From assembly GCA_964527925.1 (NCBI GenBank), contig CAZGQO010000003.1, positions 186,001 through 250,000 on the forward strand: 64,000 nucleotides of DNA, written 5' to 3'. How positions within the stretch are numbered: the first letter of the stretch is position 1; every line of letters starts with the position of its first letter. The position numbers and the translations under genes are program-made. The DNA is from Ch128b sp964527925. Its GTDB lineage: Bacteria > Bacteroidota > Ignavibacteria > Ch128b. This document shows positions 9,901 to 17,878 of the stretch, one piece after another. Under the pieces are notes generated by a model. That model was not told the origin of the DNA, made no database searches, and saw only the letters and a program-made list of their open reading frames with translations.

Positions 9901-10832
9901 AAATTCAGAAGGAATTAAACAAGATAGATACTTTTATCTTTGGTGCATACACTTTGACTTTATTACTAATCTTTATGTTTGGTAATTTCTTCTTTGAAAA
10001 ACTAACAAAACCAATCTCAGAATTAACTGAAGCGACTAAAAAAGTTTCTCAAGGTGATCTTTCAGTTAAACTTGATCAAAAAGAAAGTGGAGAAGTCGGC
10101 GATTTGATTGAAGCATTCAACAAAATGATTAGAGACCTCGATGAATCACGAAAAAATCTTGCACGGATTGAAAGAGAACAAGCATGGAAAGAATTGGCTA
10201 AACAGGTTGCTCACGAAATCAAAAATCCTCTTACTCCAATGAAGCTTTCACTTCAACATCTGCAATTTCTTTACAAAGAGAATCGGAAAGAGTTTACGAG
10301 ATTATTTGGCAAAGTCTCCTCTACATTAATCGAACAAATTGAAACACTAACGAAAATTACAAATGAATTTTCTCATTTTGCCCGAATGCCTGAAAGAAAA
10401 ATTGTTAAATGCAATCTTGAAGAAATTTTAAAAGAGGTCATTTCCTTGTTCTCAACTCAAATAAAAATCGAATTCGATTTTGTTAAAAATGAAAATTATT
10501 TTGTTGATGCTGATAAAGAAGAACTTACTCGTGTCTTCATAAATCTGATAAAAAATTCTATTCAAGCATCTGCTACATCTATTACAATAAAATTATATCG
10601 AGATGCGAATAATTGTTTCGTCAATATTGAAGATAATGGATCTGGTATTCCACAAGAATTGATTGACAAAATTTTTGATCCTAATTTTTCAACAAAAACG
10701 GAGGGCACAGGATTAGGTTTACCAATTGTAAAAAGAATTTTATCTGATATTGACGCAACAATTGGAATTAAAAGTGAAATTGGAAAAGGTACAAAAGTGA
10801 TGATTGCTATTCCTGTAAGTAAAGAATTTTAA
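6945..10832 (+). CDS. Very large NtrY-like membrane histidine kinase
   Basis: Sensor kinase of 1295 residues, far longer than typical NtrY (about 750). It has an N-terminal membrane segment (about 16-35), an extracytoplasmic block to about 260, a cluster of about eight membrane helices (about 260-545), and a second extracytoplasmic block (about 550-790). A helix near 800, another at about 845 and a third outer segment to about 1000 precede a final helix. HAMP follows (FEKLTKPISELTEATKK). The catalytic core has HisKA with the NtrY-type HEIKNPLTPMKLSLQHL (His1090), then N box INLIKNSIQ, G1 DNGSGIP, F box FDPNFSTK and G2 GTGLGLPIVKRI. It overlaps the DUF4783 gene by one base and precedes the helicase gene by two bases. 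No response regulator is adjacent, although the NtrC-type regulator at 25843 is a candidate partner. The signal sensed is unknown. Confidence 0.88.
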   Translation: MQKVLKKLINPKNRPLFITIILFCLIILSSLVFPYYERYIENNWNEYIDEKLLNQSQEIQSYFILQQEKLVEESSKFLKGLKNYIKDSDLKDDFQEKLFDYLSNYTEDDFYFQVFDEKFNSRAWNKSIQIKIDTFTPEEPFKIHRNNFKAFLTYTTTFEINGKNYFLTATLELESNYQIQNEFIKNFSISNYFSTKFGNEVQIFWDTVYFHLKPDIKQTEQGIIKPINFQNGKPAFYVIIKVLERESYLENLNYNFGNFQRVIFFIALAILIFSLFKDLITVESRFIQALSFTILIWLFRFVLLFLNLPAIFLSGDIVNPSVYASRFLFGLAKSPIELFLTASTLVINVFTVYIFTRTHFIELDQVKKTLNTKKKITSFVFSLILIILTPFVLRAFGATFRSFVFDSTIKFFEQPYLISNITTLIIYYSVFVSGITLILLLLLIKFQLIKTISDYLTQDKRKIFLIVFIALICSSIIFYLIDADPQFSVLTVVFLILFSTFLSINIFFEKSILTFKSIFLILVLGSLFSSIFIYEKNEIQERSFQKTIAYELLKSNDQFLNLAVHQILNQVESDEDLQKLFFIEAHTGYQSIDFNYLSYKYWINSLLSDEGLNSQLYFFDKYGKILGNFGFGITAKVELENYFDFRLVNTQTIFLIKDIIPNKLLGVVPLKYLNSTNGYCGVLIDFDSSPLSTDSNNIIFKNIKYEKNPFKLIPEAVVYISQGNDLVLMKGSELPEVRRIKGDLITQKLNEKEFEFWIKEEIGDQRFNSFYFIFNVSSAPQIISVNVPEKNVTLVIFNLFKLMLIHIIISVILILMGTIILIFKGYKFRLRFKTSLFIGLFVITLIPIILLAYFTRESELQRWKENLSNELRKDLDILSLNFVNQKNDLSIQLKSLNNIASQLQIEFNFYNNNFLIYSTQQKLYDIGFFNKYLSGNVFKALYFDQKNYFYDFEYISNYPYLVGYKKINLNNQDFVLSIPTIYKHEKIQKELNKIDTFIFGAYTLTLLLIFMFGNFFFEKLTKPISELTEATKKVSQGDLSVKLDQKESGEVGDLIEAFNKMIRDLDESRKNLARIEREQAWKELAKQVAHEIKNPLTPMKLSLQHLQFLYKENRKEFTRLFGKVSSTLIEQIETLTKITNEFSHFARMPERKIVKCNLEEILKEVISLFSTQIKIEFDFVKNENYFVDADKEELTRVFINLIKNSIQASATSITIKLYRDANNCFVNIEDNGSGIPQELIDKIFDPNFSTKTEGTGLGLPIVKRILSDIDATIGIKSEIGKGTKVMIAIPVSKEF

Positions 10833-10834
10833 TT

Positions 10835-13800
10835 ATGGAAATTTTAACTCCACAACAAATTAAAGCACTCGATATTAAAAAACATACTTTAGTAACAGCG
10901 AATGCTGGTTCTGGTAAGACTTTCATTCTTACTAAAAGATTTTTAGCAACTGTTATAAAAAAAGATTTACGTTTTAACGAAATTGTAGCCATTACATTTA
11001 CTGAAAAAGCCGCAGCTGAATTAATTACAAAAATATCTTCTGCACTTGATAATGAAATTAAAAACACAACTGATAATCAAGTAAAATCAAATCTCAAAAA
11101 ATTTAGAGAATACATTCTTTCGGCAAAAATCTCTACAATTCATTCATTCTGTTTTGATATCCTTAGGGAATTCCCTGTTGAAGCCAATATTGATCCAAGC
11201 ACAGAAATAATTGATGATATTAGAAAAAAGGATTTAATCACTAAATGTGTTGAAGATACTTTAGTAGAAAGAATTAATGACCTGGATGTTCAAAATCTTT
11301 TAAGAATGTTTGAGAAAGATAAAACTGAAAACATTTTAATTAATTTAATCGAAAAAAGATTTTTCGCTGATCAATTAATCACTAAACTCTATTCCTTCGA
11401 TTCAGATCCCGATAAAAATTTTGAACAATACTTCAATTTAATTCAGGAAATCGTAAAAAAATATCTAAATGAAATTTATTCAGAAAAATTTCTGTTACTT
11501 ATTCAATTCTTGTCAGAACTTAAAAATCTTCTCAACAAAAAAAAGAGTCAGAACTCACTTGTAGTAAGTATTAATGAACTTATTGTCCAAATTAAAGAAT
11601 TTCTAAATTCATTTGATCCTCATCTTATTCCTCAAATAATAGCCTGTGCTCAACAAAATAACATATTGACCAAGAAATTTGAGCTGAACAAAAAGACCTT
11701 TAAATACGATGAACAATCTGAGCCATTTCGAACCATTAACAATCTCTTTTCTGAATTAAAATTTTTTGACCAAATTAATTGGAATAAAGAAGTAGAGAAG
11801 AAGCGTTTCCAGAGTATTCTCAGCTTTATCGATGTCTACAAATCAGCAAAAGAAAAATATCAGCAATTAAAAGAACTAGAAAATGTTCTCGATTTTGATG
11901 ACCTCCTCATAATAACCGACCAATTGCTTGAAAATCAGAATGTAAGAGAAATATTATCACAACGATTTAAATTTATTCTTGTTGATGAATTTCAGGATAC
12001 AGATTCAATTCAAATCAATATTCTCAGAAAATTAACAAATGATTTTGATGAAGATCATAGCATCTTTGTTGTAGGTGATGAAAAGCAAAGCATTTATGGT
12101 TTTCGAAATGCTGAACTAAAAGTATTTCTTGATCTCAAAAATCATATCCAGAAACTTTATAAACCATTAAATCGAGAAGGAGTAATTACACTCAATACAA
12201 GTTATCGCACAACTCCTTCAATTGCAGCTTTTGTGAATCATATCTTTACAAATCTTTTAGGGGATAGAAGAACCGAGGGAATAAATTTTTTCCAGAATGT
12301 TGAATACTCACCTCTTCAAATTGGAAGAGAAAAATATAACGATAGTCCAATCACATTTTTAATCTCTAACGAAGGAAACGAAAGTCAATCCGAGAAAGTA
12401 GCCAGATATATTTTGAATCTCATCAATTCCAAAACAAAAATTTTTGATCGCAAGTCGAATGACTTTCGTGAAATAGAATTCGGTGATATTGCTCTTTTGT
12501 TCAGAGAGAGACAGCAAATTAAGGACTATGAAAACACTTTTATTAAACTGAACATTCCTTTTGTGGTTAGTGGGGGAAGAGGTTATTATCAATCTGAGGA
12601 AATACAAGATTGGGCTAATTATTTAAGTTTTCTCACAAATCCGAATAATGATTTTGCTCTAATTTCGATTTTACGCTCTACTTTTTTTGCTTTAAGTGAT
12701 AATGATATTTTTAGAATTTCTCTTTCAAAAGGAAATTCTTTTTATGAAAAGCTAAGAAATTCAATTGAGAAATCGGTTGAGTATCGAGAAATAATTTCAC
12801 TTTTAGAACATCATCTCAAAATTTCAACCCGATATAATCTACCTGAACTTCTTCAAGAAATTCTAAACGATACAAACTACTACGGCAAGATTGATTACAG
12901 TCATAAAAAAATTAAAATGATAGCCAATGTTGAGAAATTGCTAGATATAGCTCAGAATTTTTCAACCCGAGGAATGGAAGATATAATCAGTTTTGTTAGA
13001 TATTTAAAAGAAGCATTCGTTGAAGTCGAATTACCAGAAGCAACATTGAGTGAAATTAAAGGCAGTATTCAGTTAATGACAATCCATCAATCGAAAGGAT
13101 TAGAATTTCCAATTGTTATTTTACCTGATTTTGAGAAGCCACTAAAATCATCAGACATCAAATTTGGTGAAATTACAATCAACGATTATTTCGGTATCTG
13201 TTTTAAAATCTTTGATGAGGTAACAGGAAAAAATATCCATACAATTTCTTCTGTTTTAGGAAATCAAATCAACGAAGAAATAAATTTCAACGAACAACTC
13301 AGAGTACTTTATGTGGCTCTGACAAGATCAACAGAAAAATTAGTCATCTCTTTCTATCATAATGAAGGCAATAACAAAAAGAAGAATAGTTCATCAAGCT
13401 ATAAAAATATTGTTTTAGATAACTTGAGAATTCAGGATATCAATCCAGGAACATTAGAAATTCCTGTAAAACTTACTTTTGTTGAAAGAACTAATTCTGG
13501 ATACATTGAAAATCAAAGGGATTACAAACTACAAATAGAAATAATCAAAAATATTGAAGAAGAAACTATCGATATAAAGCAAACGCAGGAGAAATTAAGA
13601 GCTGATGTTGTACCTCAAATTTTTATCAATCAAATTGAAGATGAAATAAAGGAAGAAATTTTTACAGCGACTCAGCTTAATGCATATGAGTTTTGTCCAA
13701 GGAAATATTTACTGAAATATATTTTCGGTTATGATAAACAGAAACATTTCATAAAAGAAGATGAAATTGAATCCGAAACTATCACTGGTGCAGATTTCGG

Positions 13801-14395
13801 AAAATTTTTCCACAGCTTGATGGAAAAAATTGATAAACTTGAATCCGATAAATTTGAAATTTTTATTGAAGAAACTATATCAACCTGCCCTGACTCTTTA
13901 AAAGTAGTTCTAAATAAAGAATTATTTTCAAAATTAAAATTCTTGTTAAACTTTGAAGAATTTAAAAGGATTTTCAACGCACCAAAATCACTTTGTGAAT
14001 TTGAAATTAAAGTTAAATTTCAAAATCACATTTTAATGGGAATTATTGACCGAATAAATTTATTTGACGATAAGATCACAATTGTTGATTTCAAGACGGA
14101 TATTTTTGATTTATCGGAATACGAAAAAAAGGTTAACGAATATTTAACTCAGATGGATTTTTACATTTTAATTTCATCGGAATATTTCAAAACTTATCCT
14201 TCAATTGAATTGATGTTGTTTTTTGTTAATCATCCAGATAAACCTTTTTTAAAAACTTATACTCAAGATGATGTAGTAAAAATCAAACAAAGATTTTCTC
14301 AAATTCTTGATTCAATCACTAAAAGCAATTTTGAGAAAGATGTAAGTAAATGTGAACTTTGCGAATATGGAAAGGATAAAAATTGTATAATCTGA
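10835..14395 (+). CDS. AddA/RecB-like UvrD helicase with C-terminal PD-(D/E)XK nuclease
   Basis: Double-strand-break repair helicase-nuclease of 1186 residues. Superfamily 1 helicase motifs run in order: Walker A ANAGSGKT (22-29), GFRN after VVGDEKQSIY, motif II ILVDEFQDTDS, LNTSYRTT, TIHQSKGLEFPIVIL and LRVLYVALTRSTEKL. The C-terminal domain has the RecB-type nuclease motif GIIDRINLFDDKITIVDFKTD-like (Asp...DFK). It also has four cysteines in the arrangement of the Fe-S staple of AddB/Cas4-type nucleases: Cys954 in FCPRKY, then Cys1173, Cys1176 and Cys1184 in CELCEYGKDKNC. No addB-like gene is adjacent, unlike most addAB operons. It starts two bases after the kinase gene. The family is clear; whether it acts with a distant AddB or alone is not visible. 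Confidence 0.88.
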   Translation: MEILTPQQIKALDIKKHTLVTANAGSGKTFILTKRFLATVIKKDLRFNEIVAITFTEKAAAELITKISSALDNEIKNTTDNQVKSNLKKFREYILSAKISTIHSFCFDILREFPVEANIDPSTEIIDDIRKKDLITKCVEDTLVERINDLDVQNLLRMFEKDKTENILINLIEKRFFADQLITKLYSFDSDPDKNFEQYFNLIQEIVKKYLNEIYSEKFLLLIQFLSELKNLLNKKKSQNSLVVSINELIVQIKEFLNSFDPHLIPQIIACAQQNNILTKKFELNKKTFKYDEQSEPFRTINNLFSELKFFDQINWNKEVEKKRFQSILSFIDVYKSAKEKYQQLKELENVLDFDDLLIITDQLLENQNVREILSQRFKFILVDEFQDTDSIQINILRKLTNDFDEDHSIFVVGDEKQSIYGFRNAELKVFLDLKNHIQKLYKPLNREGVITLNTSYRTTPSIAAFVNHIFTNLLGDRRTEGINFFQNVEYSPLQIGREKYNDSPITFLISNEGNESQSEKVARYILNLINSKTKIFDRKSNDFREIEFGDIALLFRERQQIKDYENTFIKLNIPFVVSGGRGYYQSEEIQDWANYLSFLTNPNNDFALISILRSTFFALSDNDIFRISLSKGNSFYEKLRNSIEKSVEYREIISLLEHHLKISTRYNLPELLQEILNDTNYYGKIDYSHKKIKMIANVEKLLDIAQNFSTRGMEDIISFVRYLKEAFVEVELPEATLSEIKGSIQLMTIHQSKGLEFPIVILPDFEKPLKSSDIKFGEITINDYFGICFKIFDEVTGKNIHTISSVLGNQINEEINFNEQLRVLYVALTRSTEKLVISFYHNEGNNKKKNSSSSYKNIVLDNLRIQDINPGTLEIPVKLTFVERTNSGYIENQRDYKLQIEIIKNIEEETIDIKQTQEKLRADVVPQIFINQIEDEIKEEIFTATQLNAYEFCPRKYLLKYIFGYDKQKHFIKEDEIESETITGADFGKFFHSLMEKIDKLESDKFEIFIEETISTCPDSLKVVLNKELFSKLKFLLNFEEFKRIFNAPKSLCEFEIKVKFQNHILMGIIDRINLFDDKITIVDFKTDIFDLSEYEKKVNEYLTQMDFYILISSEYFKTYPSIELMLFFVNHPDKPFLKTYTQDDVVKIKQRFSQILDSITKSNFEKDVSKCELCEYGKDKNCII

Positions 14396-14451
14396 AATTC
14401 ATAATTCAAACCATTTTTGATCCCGGTATAAAAACAAATTGTTAGTAAGTT

Positions 14452-15342
14452 ATGATTGGTGAATTATCTGCACTCATCACAGCATTTCTATGGTCGATTA
14501 CATCTATGTTGTTTGCCAGTGCCGTTGTAAGAATTGGAACGGTCAATCTAAATATTTCAAGACAATTCATTGCATTAATTTTTCTTGCGATGATCATAAT
14601 TATTCTGAAATTAAAAATAGAATTGACTTCAACACAGATTTTTTATCTTGCAATGAGTGGTTTTGTTGGACTGACCTTTGGTGATTCATTTTTATTTCTT
14701 GCCTATCGAGAAATTGGAGCAAGACTGAGCATGCTGATTATGTCACTTGCTCCTGCAATTGCAGCGTTACTTGCATTCATTTTCTTAAATGAAAAGATAA
14801 GTTCGATTGGGTTAATAGGTATTATCATCACACTTTCAGGTATTTTTCTGGTTGTTTTAGATAAAAGAAATAATGTAAACTCAAAACCAAATTACTGGGG
14901 TTTATTATTTGCATTCCTCGCTGCGTTTGGTCAGGGTGCAGGTTTAATTCTTGCAAAGAAAGCTTTTATTGAAATTCCTGATAAATCGATCAACGGTTTT
15001 GTCGCAACAACAATTCGACTTGCATCATCTGTACTGATACTAGTGCCTTTTTCAATATTTTCTAAAAAATTCAACAATCCAATTAAAATATTTTCAAAAG
15101 ACAAAAAAGCATTATTACTAACAATTGGTGGATCAATTGCGGGTCCATTTCTTGGAATAACTTTCAGCTTGATTGCAATTTCTCATACTGATGTTGGAAT
15201 TGCATCTACGATTATGGCTCTTCCACCAGTGATAATGCTTCCACTCGTACGATTTTTCTACAAAGAAAAACTCACAATCAGATCAATAATCGGGGCATTT
15301 ATTGCCGTTGCTGGAGTAGCAATCTTGTTTTTAAGAAATTAA
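14452..15342 (+). CDS. EamA/DMT-family transporter
   Basis: Integral inner-membrane protein of 296 residues with about ten hydrophobic helices in two homologous halves, the hallmark of the drug/metabolite transporter (EamA, formerly DUF6) family. The first half has the FLWSITSMLFASAVVRIG start and the GLTFGDSFLFLAYREIGARL segment. The second half repeats it with PFLGITFSLIAISHTDVG. Each half ends with the E-K-rich loop and helix (FLNEKISSIGLIGIIITLSG; YKEKLTIRSIIGAFIAVAG). The substrate is unknown; relatives export metabolites or amino acids. The gene lies 56 bases after the helicase gene, with no clear ribosome site and only AGTAAG upstream. Confidence 0.88.
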   Translation: MIGELSALITAFLWSITSMLFASAVVRIGTVNLNISRQFIALIFLAMIIIILKLKIELTSTQIFYLAMSGFVGLTFGDSFLFLAYREIGARLSMLIMSLAPAIAALLAFIFLNEKISSIGLIGIIITLSGIFLVVLDKRNNVNSKPNYWGLLFAFLAAFGQGAGLILAKKAFIEIPDKSINGFVATTIRLASSVLILVPFSIFSKKFNNPIKIFSKDKKALLLTIGGSIAGPFLGITFSLIAISHTDVGIASTIMALPPVIMLPLVRFFYKEKLTIRSIIGAFIAVAGVAILFLRN

Positions 15343-15384
15343 ACAATTAGATAAATTAAATTTGTTAAAGATAAATTTTTATCC

Positions 15385-16362
15385 ATGAAATATTTCTACA
15401 AAATTAAAAGATTCTTTTTCGTGTTTGTGTTGATGTTAGTTATAAATTTAAGTTGTGAGGCACCACACACAAATCCACTCGATCCTGAAAATCCATCAGC
15501 ATCTAAAGGTATAATTGAAGGTCATGTGTATACACTCAGTTTGCCAAGGAATCCCATTCCCGATGCTTTAATTTTTTGGCGGCCTGAAAATAAAGCTACA
15601 ATTTCAAATCAATCAGGATATTTTAAGTTGGAAATAAGCAATAATCAAAGTGGCTGGTTAATTGTAAATCTGAATGGGTACAAATCAGATTCTATTTATA
15701 TCAATAATCTAACAGGGAAATTCTATTATGATTTTTTTCTGAATCAGATTCCAGTGCTTGACAGCATGGAATTTTATTCCGTGTTGTTAAATAATTATCC
15801 AAATATTCAAATCACTACTTTGAATGTGAGAGTAAAGATAATGGATAAGGACAACGATGTCGACTCCGTTTTTATTTACAATTCAGAATATCCCAATCGA
15901 TTTGCACTTGAATACAATGTTCAGTCTAAATTTTATGAAGGGACATTTAACGAATTTGATTTTCAGGTTGATTACCTATCTGATTTGATAGGTAAAAAAT
16001 TTAAAATCATTGTAAAAGATATAAACGGATATGAGTTTGTTGTTGGCTATGAATCTCTCAATAGAATAATAAAAGATGAGATAATACTTGAAGCACCCTT
16101 GAATAAAGATACTGTTTCAGCAAAACCAACTCTGCGTTGGAGAAGATTTACGCCAGGTTTTAATTTTAATTATGCTGTTGAAATTTTTAATGATGCTTTT
16201 CCTCCAGTAACTATCTGGAAGAGAAACAACATTAACATGGACAGTACATCAATAAATGTTGATATAAATCTTCCGCCTGGAAATTATTTCTGGGTAATAT
16301 GGTGCATTGATGAATTTTTAAATCAATCAAGATCTAAACCAGCTTCTTTTATTGTTAATTAA
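15385..16362 (+). CDS. Lipoprotein with carboxypeptidase-regulatory-like domain
   Basis: Product of 325 residues with a lipoprotein signal; the lipobox INLSC puts the lipidated Cys at residue 24, followed by EAPHTNPLDPENP, a start very common in Ignavibacteriota lipoproteins. Residues about 40-110 look like a carboxypeptidase regulatory-like/transthyretin-type beta sandwich (GIIEGHVY ... IPDALIFW ... ISNQSGYFKLEI ... WLIVNLNGY). The rest is beta-rich, and the C-terminal part (PTLRWRRFTPG ... NLPPGNYFWVIWCID) resembles a fibronectin III-like strand pattern. It is probably a surface or periplasmic structural or binding protein. It lies 16 bases upstream of the sigma54 activator gene, so the two may be co-transcribed. 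Confidence 0.7.
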   Translation: MKYFYKIKRFFFVFVLMLVINLSCEAPHTNPLDPENPSASKGIIEGHVYTLSLPRNPIPDALIFWRPENKATISNQSGYFKLEISNNQSGWLIVNLNGYKSDSIYINNLTGKFYYDFFLNQIPVLDSMEFYSVLLNNYPNIQITTLNVRVKIMDKDNDVDSVFIYNSEYPNRFALEYNVQSKFYEGTFNEFDFQVDYLSDLIGKKFKIIVKDINGYEFVVGYESLNRIIKDEIILEAPLNKDTVSAKPTLRWRRFTPGFNFNYAVEIFNDAFPPVTIWKRNNINMDSTSINVDINLPPGNYFWVIWCIDEFLNQSRSKPASFIVN

Positions 16363-16378
16363 GAATTAGTAGGTAACT

Positions 16379-17878
16379 ATGCTTTCACAACATCAAATAA
16401 ACAGACTAAAGTGGTTGAACCTCGAGCAATACGAAGCTCTTTATAAAATAAGTCAGCAACTTAATTCATTAAACTTCGAGGAAAAACTTATAGAACAAAC
16501 TCTGGATCTTGTAATAAATGTTGTGAATGCTGAGAGAGGTCTTTTTGCAAAATATGATCCATCGACAAAACAATTTGAAATCATAGTTGCAAGAAATATT
16601 AATAAAGAATCGATTGATGATTTATCCAGTTTTTCATCAGGAATTTTGCAGAAAGTTGTGCAGAACAAAAGACCATTTCTATATCATGATGTTCAGAGCG
16701 ACCCCACAATTTCACAATTCGAGAGTGTTCAACTTCACAAGATAAAATCAGTTCTTGGTGTTCCAATAATAAAAGATAAAGAAGTCTGGGGAGTGATATT
16801 GGTTGATAGTCAAATAAATAGAAGAGAATTTACGGAAGAAAATTTGATGTTTCTTGATTTCTATTCAAACCTCGTTTCACTTGCTCTGGATAAAATAATT
16901 CGATTACAAAATCTTGAAAAAGAAAACCTGATCCTTCGAAATCAACTTCAATCGATGCACAAAATTCCTGAAATCATTGGAGAAAGCACTCCAATGAAAA
17001 AACTCTTTGAATTGATTTATAAAGTTGCTGCAACAGATGCAACTGTTTTAATACTCGGTGAAAGCGGAACAGGAAAAGAACTTGTTGCTCGGTCAATCCA
17101 TAATTTAAGTCATAGAAAATCAAAACCATATATCGCTCAATTTTGTGGTTCAATCCCTGATACTCTTTTAGAAAGCGAATTATTTGGTTATAAGAAAGGT
17201 GCATTCACAGGTGCAGTTTCGGATAAAAAAGGTTTGTTTGAAGTTGCTAATGGCGGATCTTTCTTTCTGGATGAAATCGCTGATATTTCACCTGCTCTTC
17301 AAGCTAAATTATTGAGAGTTATTCAGAATAAAGAAATTATCAGACTCGGAGATACAAAACCAATCAAAGTTGATGTAAGAATTATCACAGCGACAAATAA
17401 AGACTTAAAGCAGCTTGTTTCGGAGAATAAATTCCGAGAAGATTTATTTTATAGATTAAATGTTTTTCCAATCGAAGTTCCACCTTTAAGAGAAAGACGA
17501 AGTGATATTCCTCTACTTGCAAAACACTTTATTAAAAAATATTCTGAGAGAGAACTCTCAATTTCACCTGATGCATTAAGGAAACTTGAAAATTTTCACT
17601 GGCCTGGTAATGTCCGTCAGCTTGAAAATGTAATTCAAAGGGCTCTAATACTTTGTGATTCAAATGTGATTCAACCAGATCACATCATTATTGAAGATGA
17701 GGATAACTTGACTGAGTTCAAAGGTACACTTGATGATTTTGAAAAATTATTACTTCTCAAACGGCTCAAACAATTTAACGGCAATCGGACTCAAACAGCT
17801 AAATCACTTGGCGTGTCAGTCAGATGGGTTCAGATGAAATTGAAAGAAATTAATTCAAACGAATCGACAGATGAATAA
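16379..17878 (+). CDS. GAF-domain sigma54-dependent transcriptional activator
   Basis: Bacterial enhancer-binding protein of 499 residues. An N-terminal GAF sensor domain (about 20-170) is followed by a short linker and then the AAA+ sigma54-interaction module. This has Walker A GESGTGKE from residue 227, the sigma54-contact loop GAFTGA at 274-279 in canonical form, Walker B GGSFFLDEIADI and the arginine-finger region FREDLFYRLNVFPIEVPPLRERR. A Fis-type helix-turn-helix ends the protein (GNRTQTAKSLGVSVRWVQMKL). There is no receiver domain, so activity should respond to a small ligand or protein through GAF. The gene overlaps the next one, a Ser/Thr kinase, by eight bases, which suggests control by phosphorylation (inference). 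AGGTAACT precedes ATG 16379. Confidence 0.93.
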   Translation: MLSQHQINRLKWLNLEQYEALYKISQQLNSLNFEEKLIEQTLDLVINVVNAERGLFAKYDPSTKQFEIIVARNINKESIDDLSSFSSGILQKVVQNKRPFLYHDVQSDPTISQFESVQLHKIKSVLGVPIIKDKEVWGVILVDSQINRREFTEENLMFLDFYSNLVSLALDKIIRLQNLEKENLILRNQLQSMHKIPEIIGESTPMKKLFELIYKVAATDATVLILGESGTGKELVARSIHNLSHRKSKPYIAQFCGSIPDTLLESELFGYKKGAFTGAVSDKKGLFEVANGGSFFLDEIADISPALQAKLLRVIQNKEIIRLGDTKPIKVDVRIITATNKDLKQLVSENKFREDLFYRLNVFPIEVPPLRERRSDIPLLAKHFIKKYSERELSISPDALRKLENFHWPGNVRQLENVIQRALILCDSNVIQPDHIIIEDEDNLTEFKGTLDDFEKLLLLKRLKQFNGNRTQTAKSLGVSVRWVQMKLKEINSNESTDE

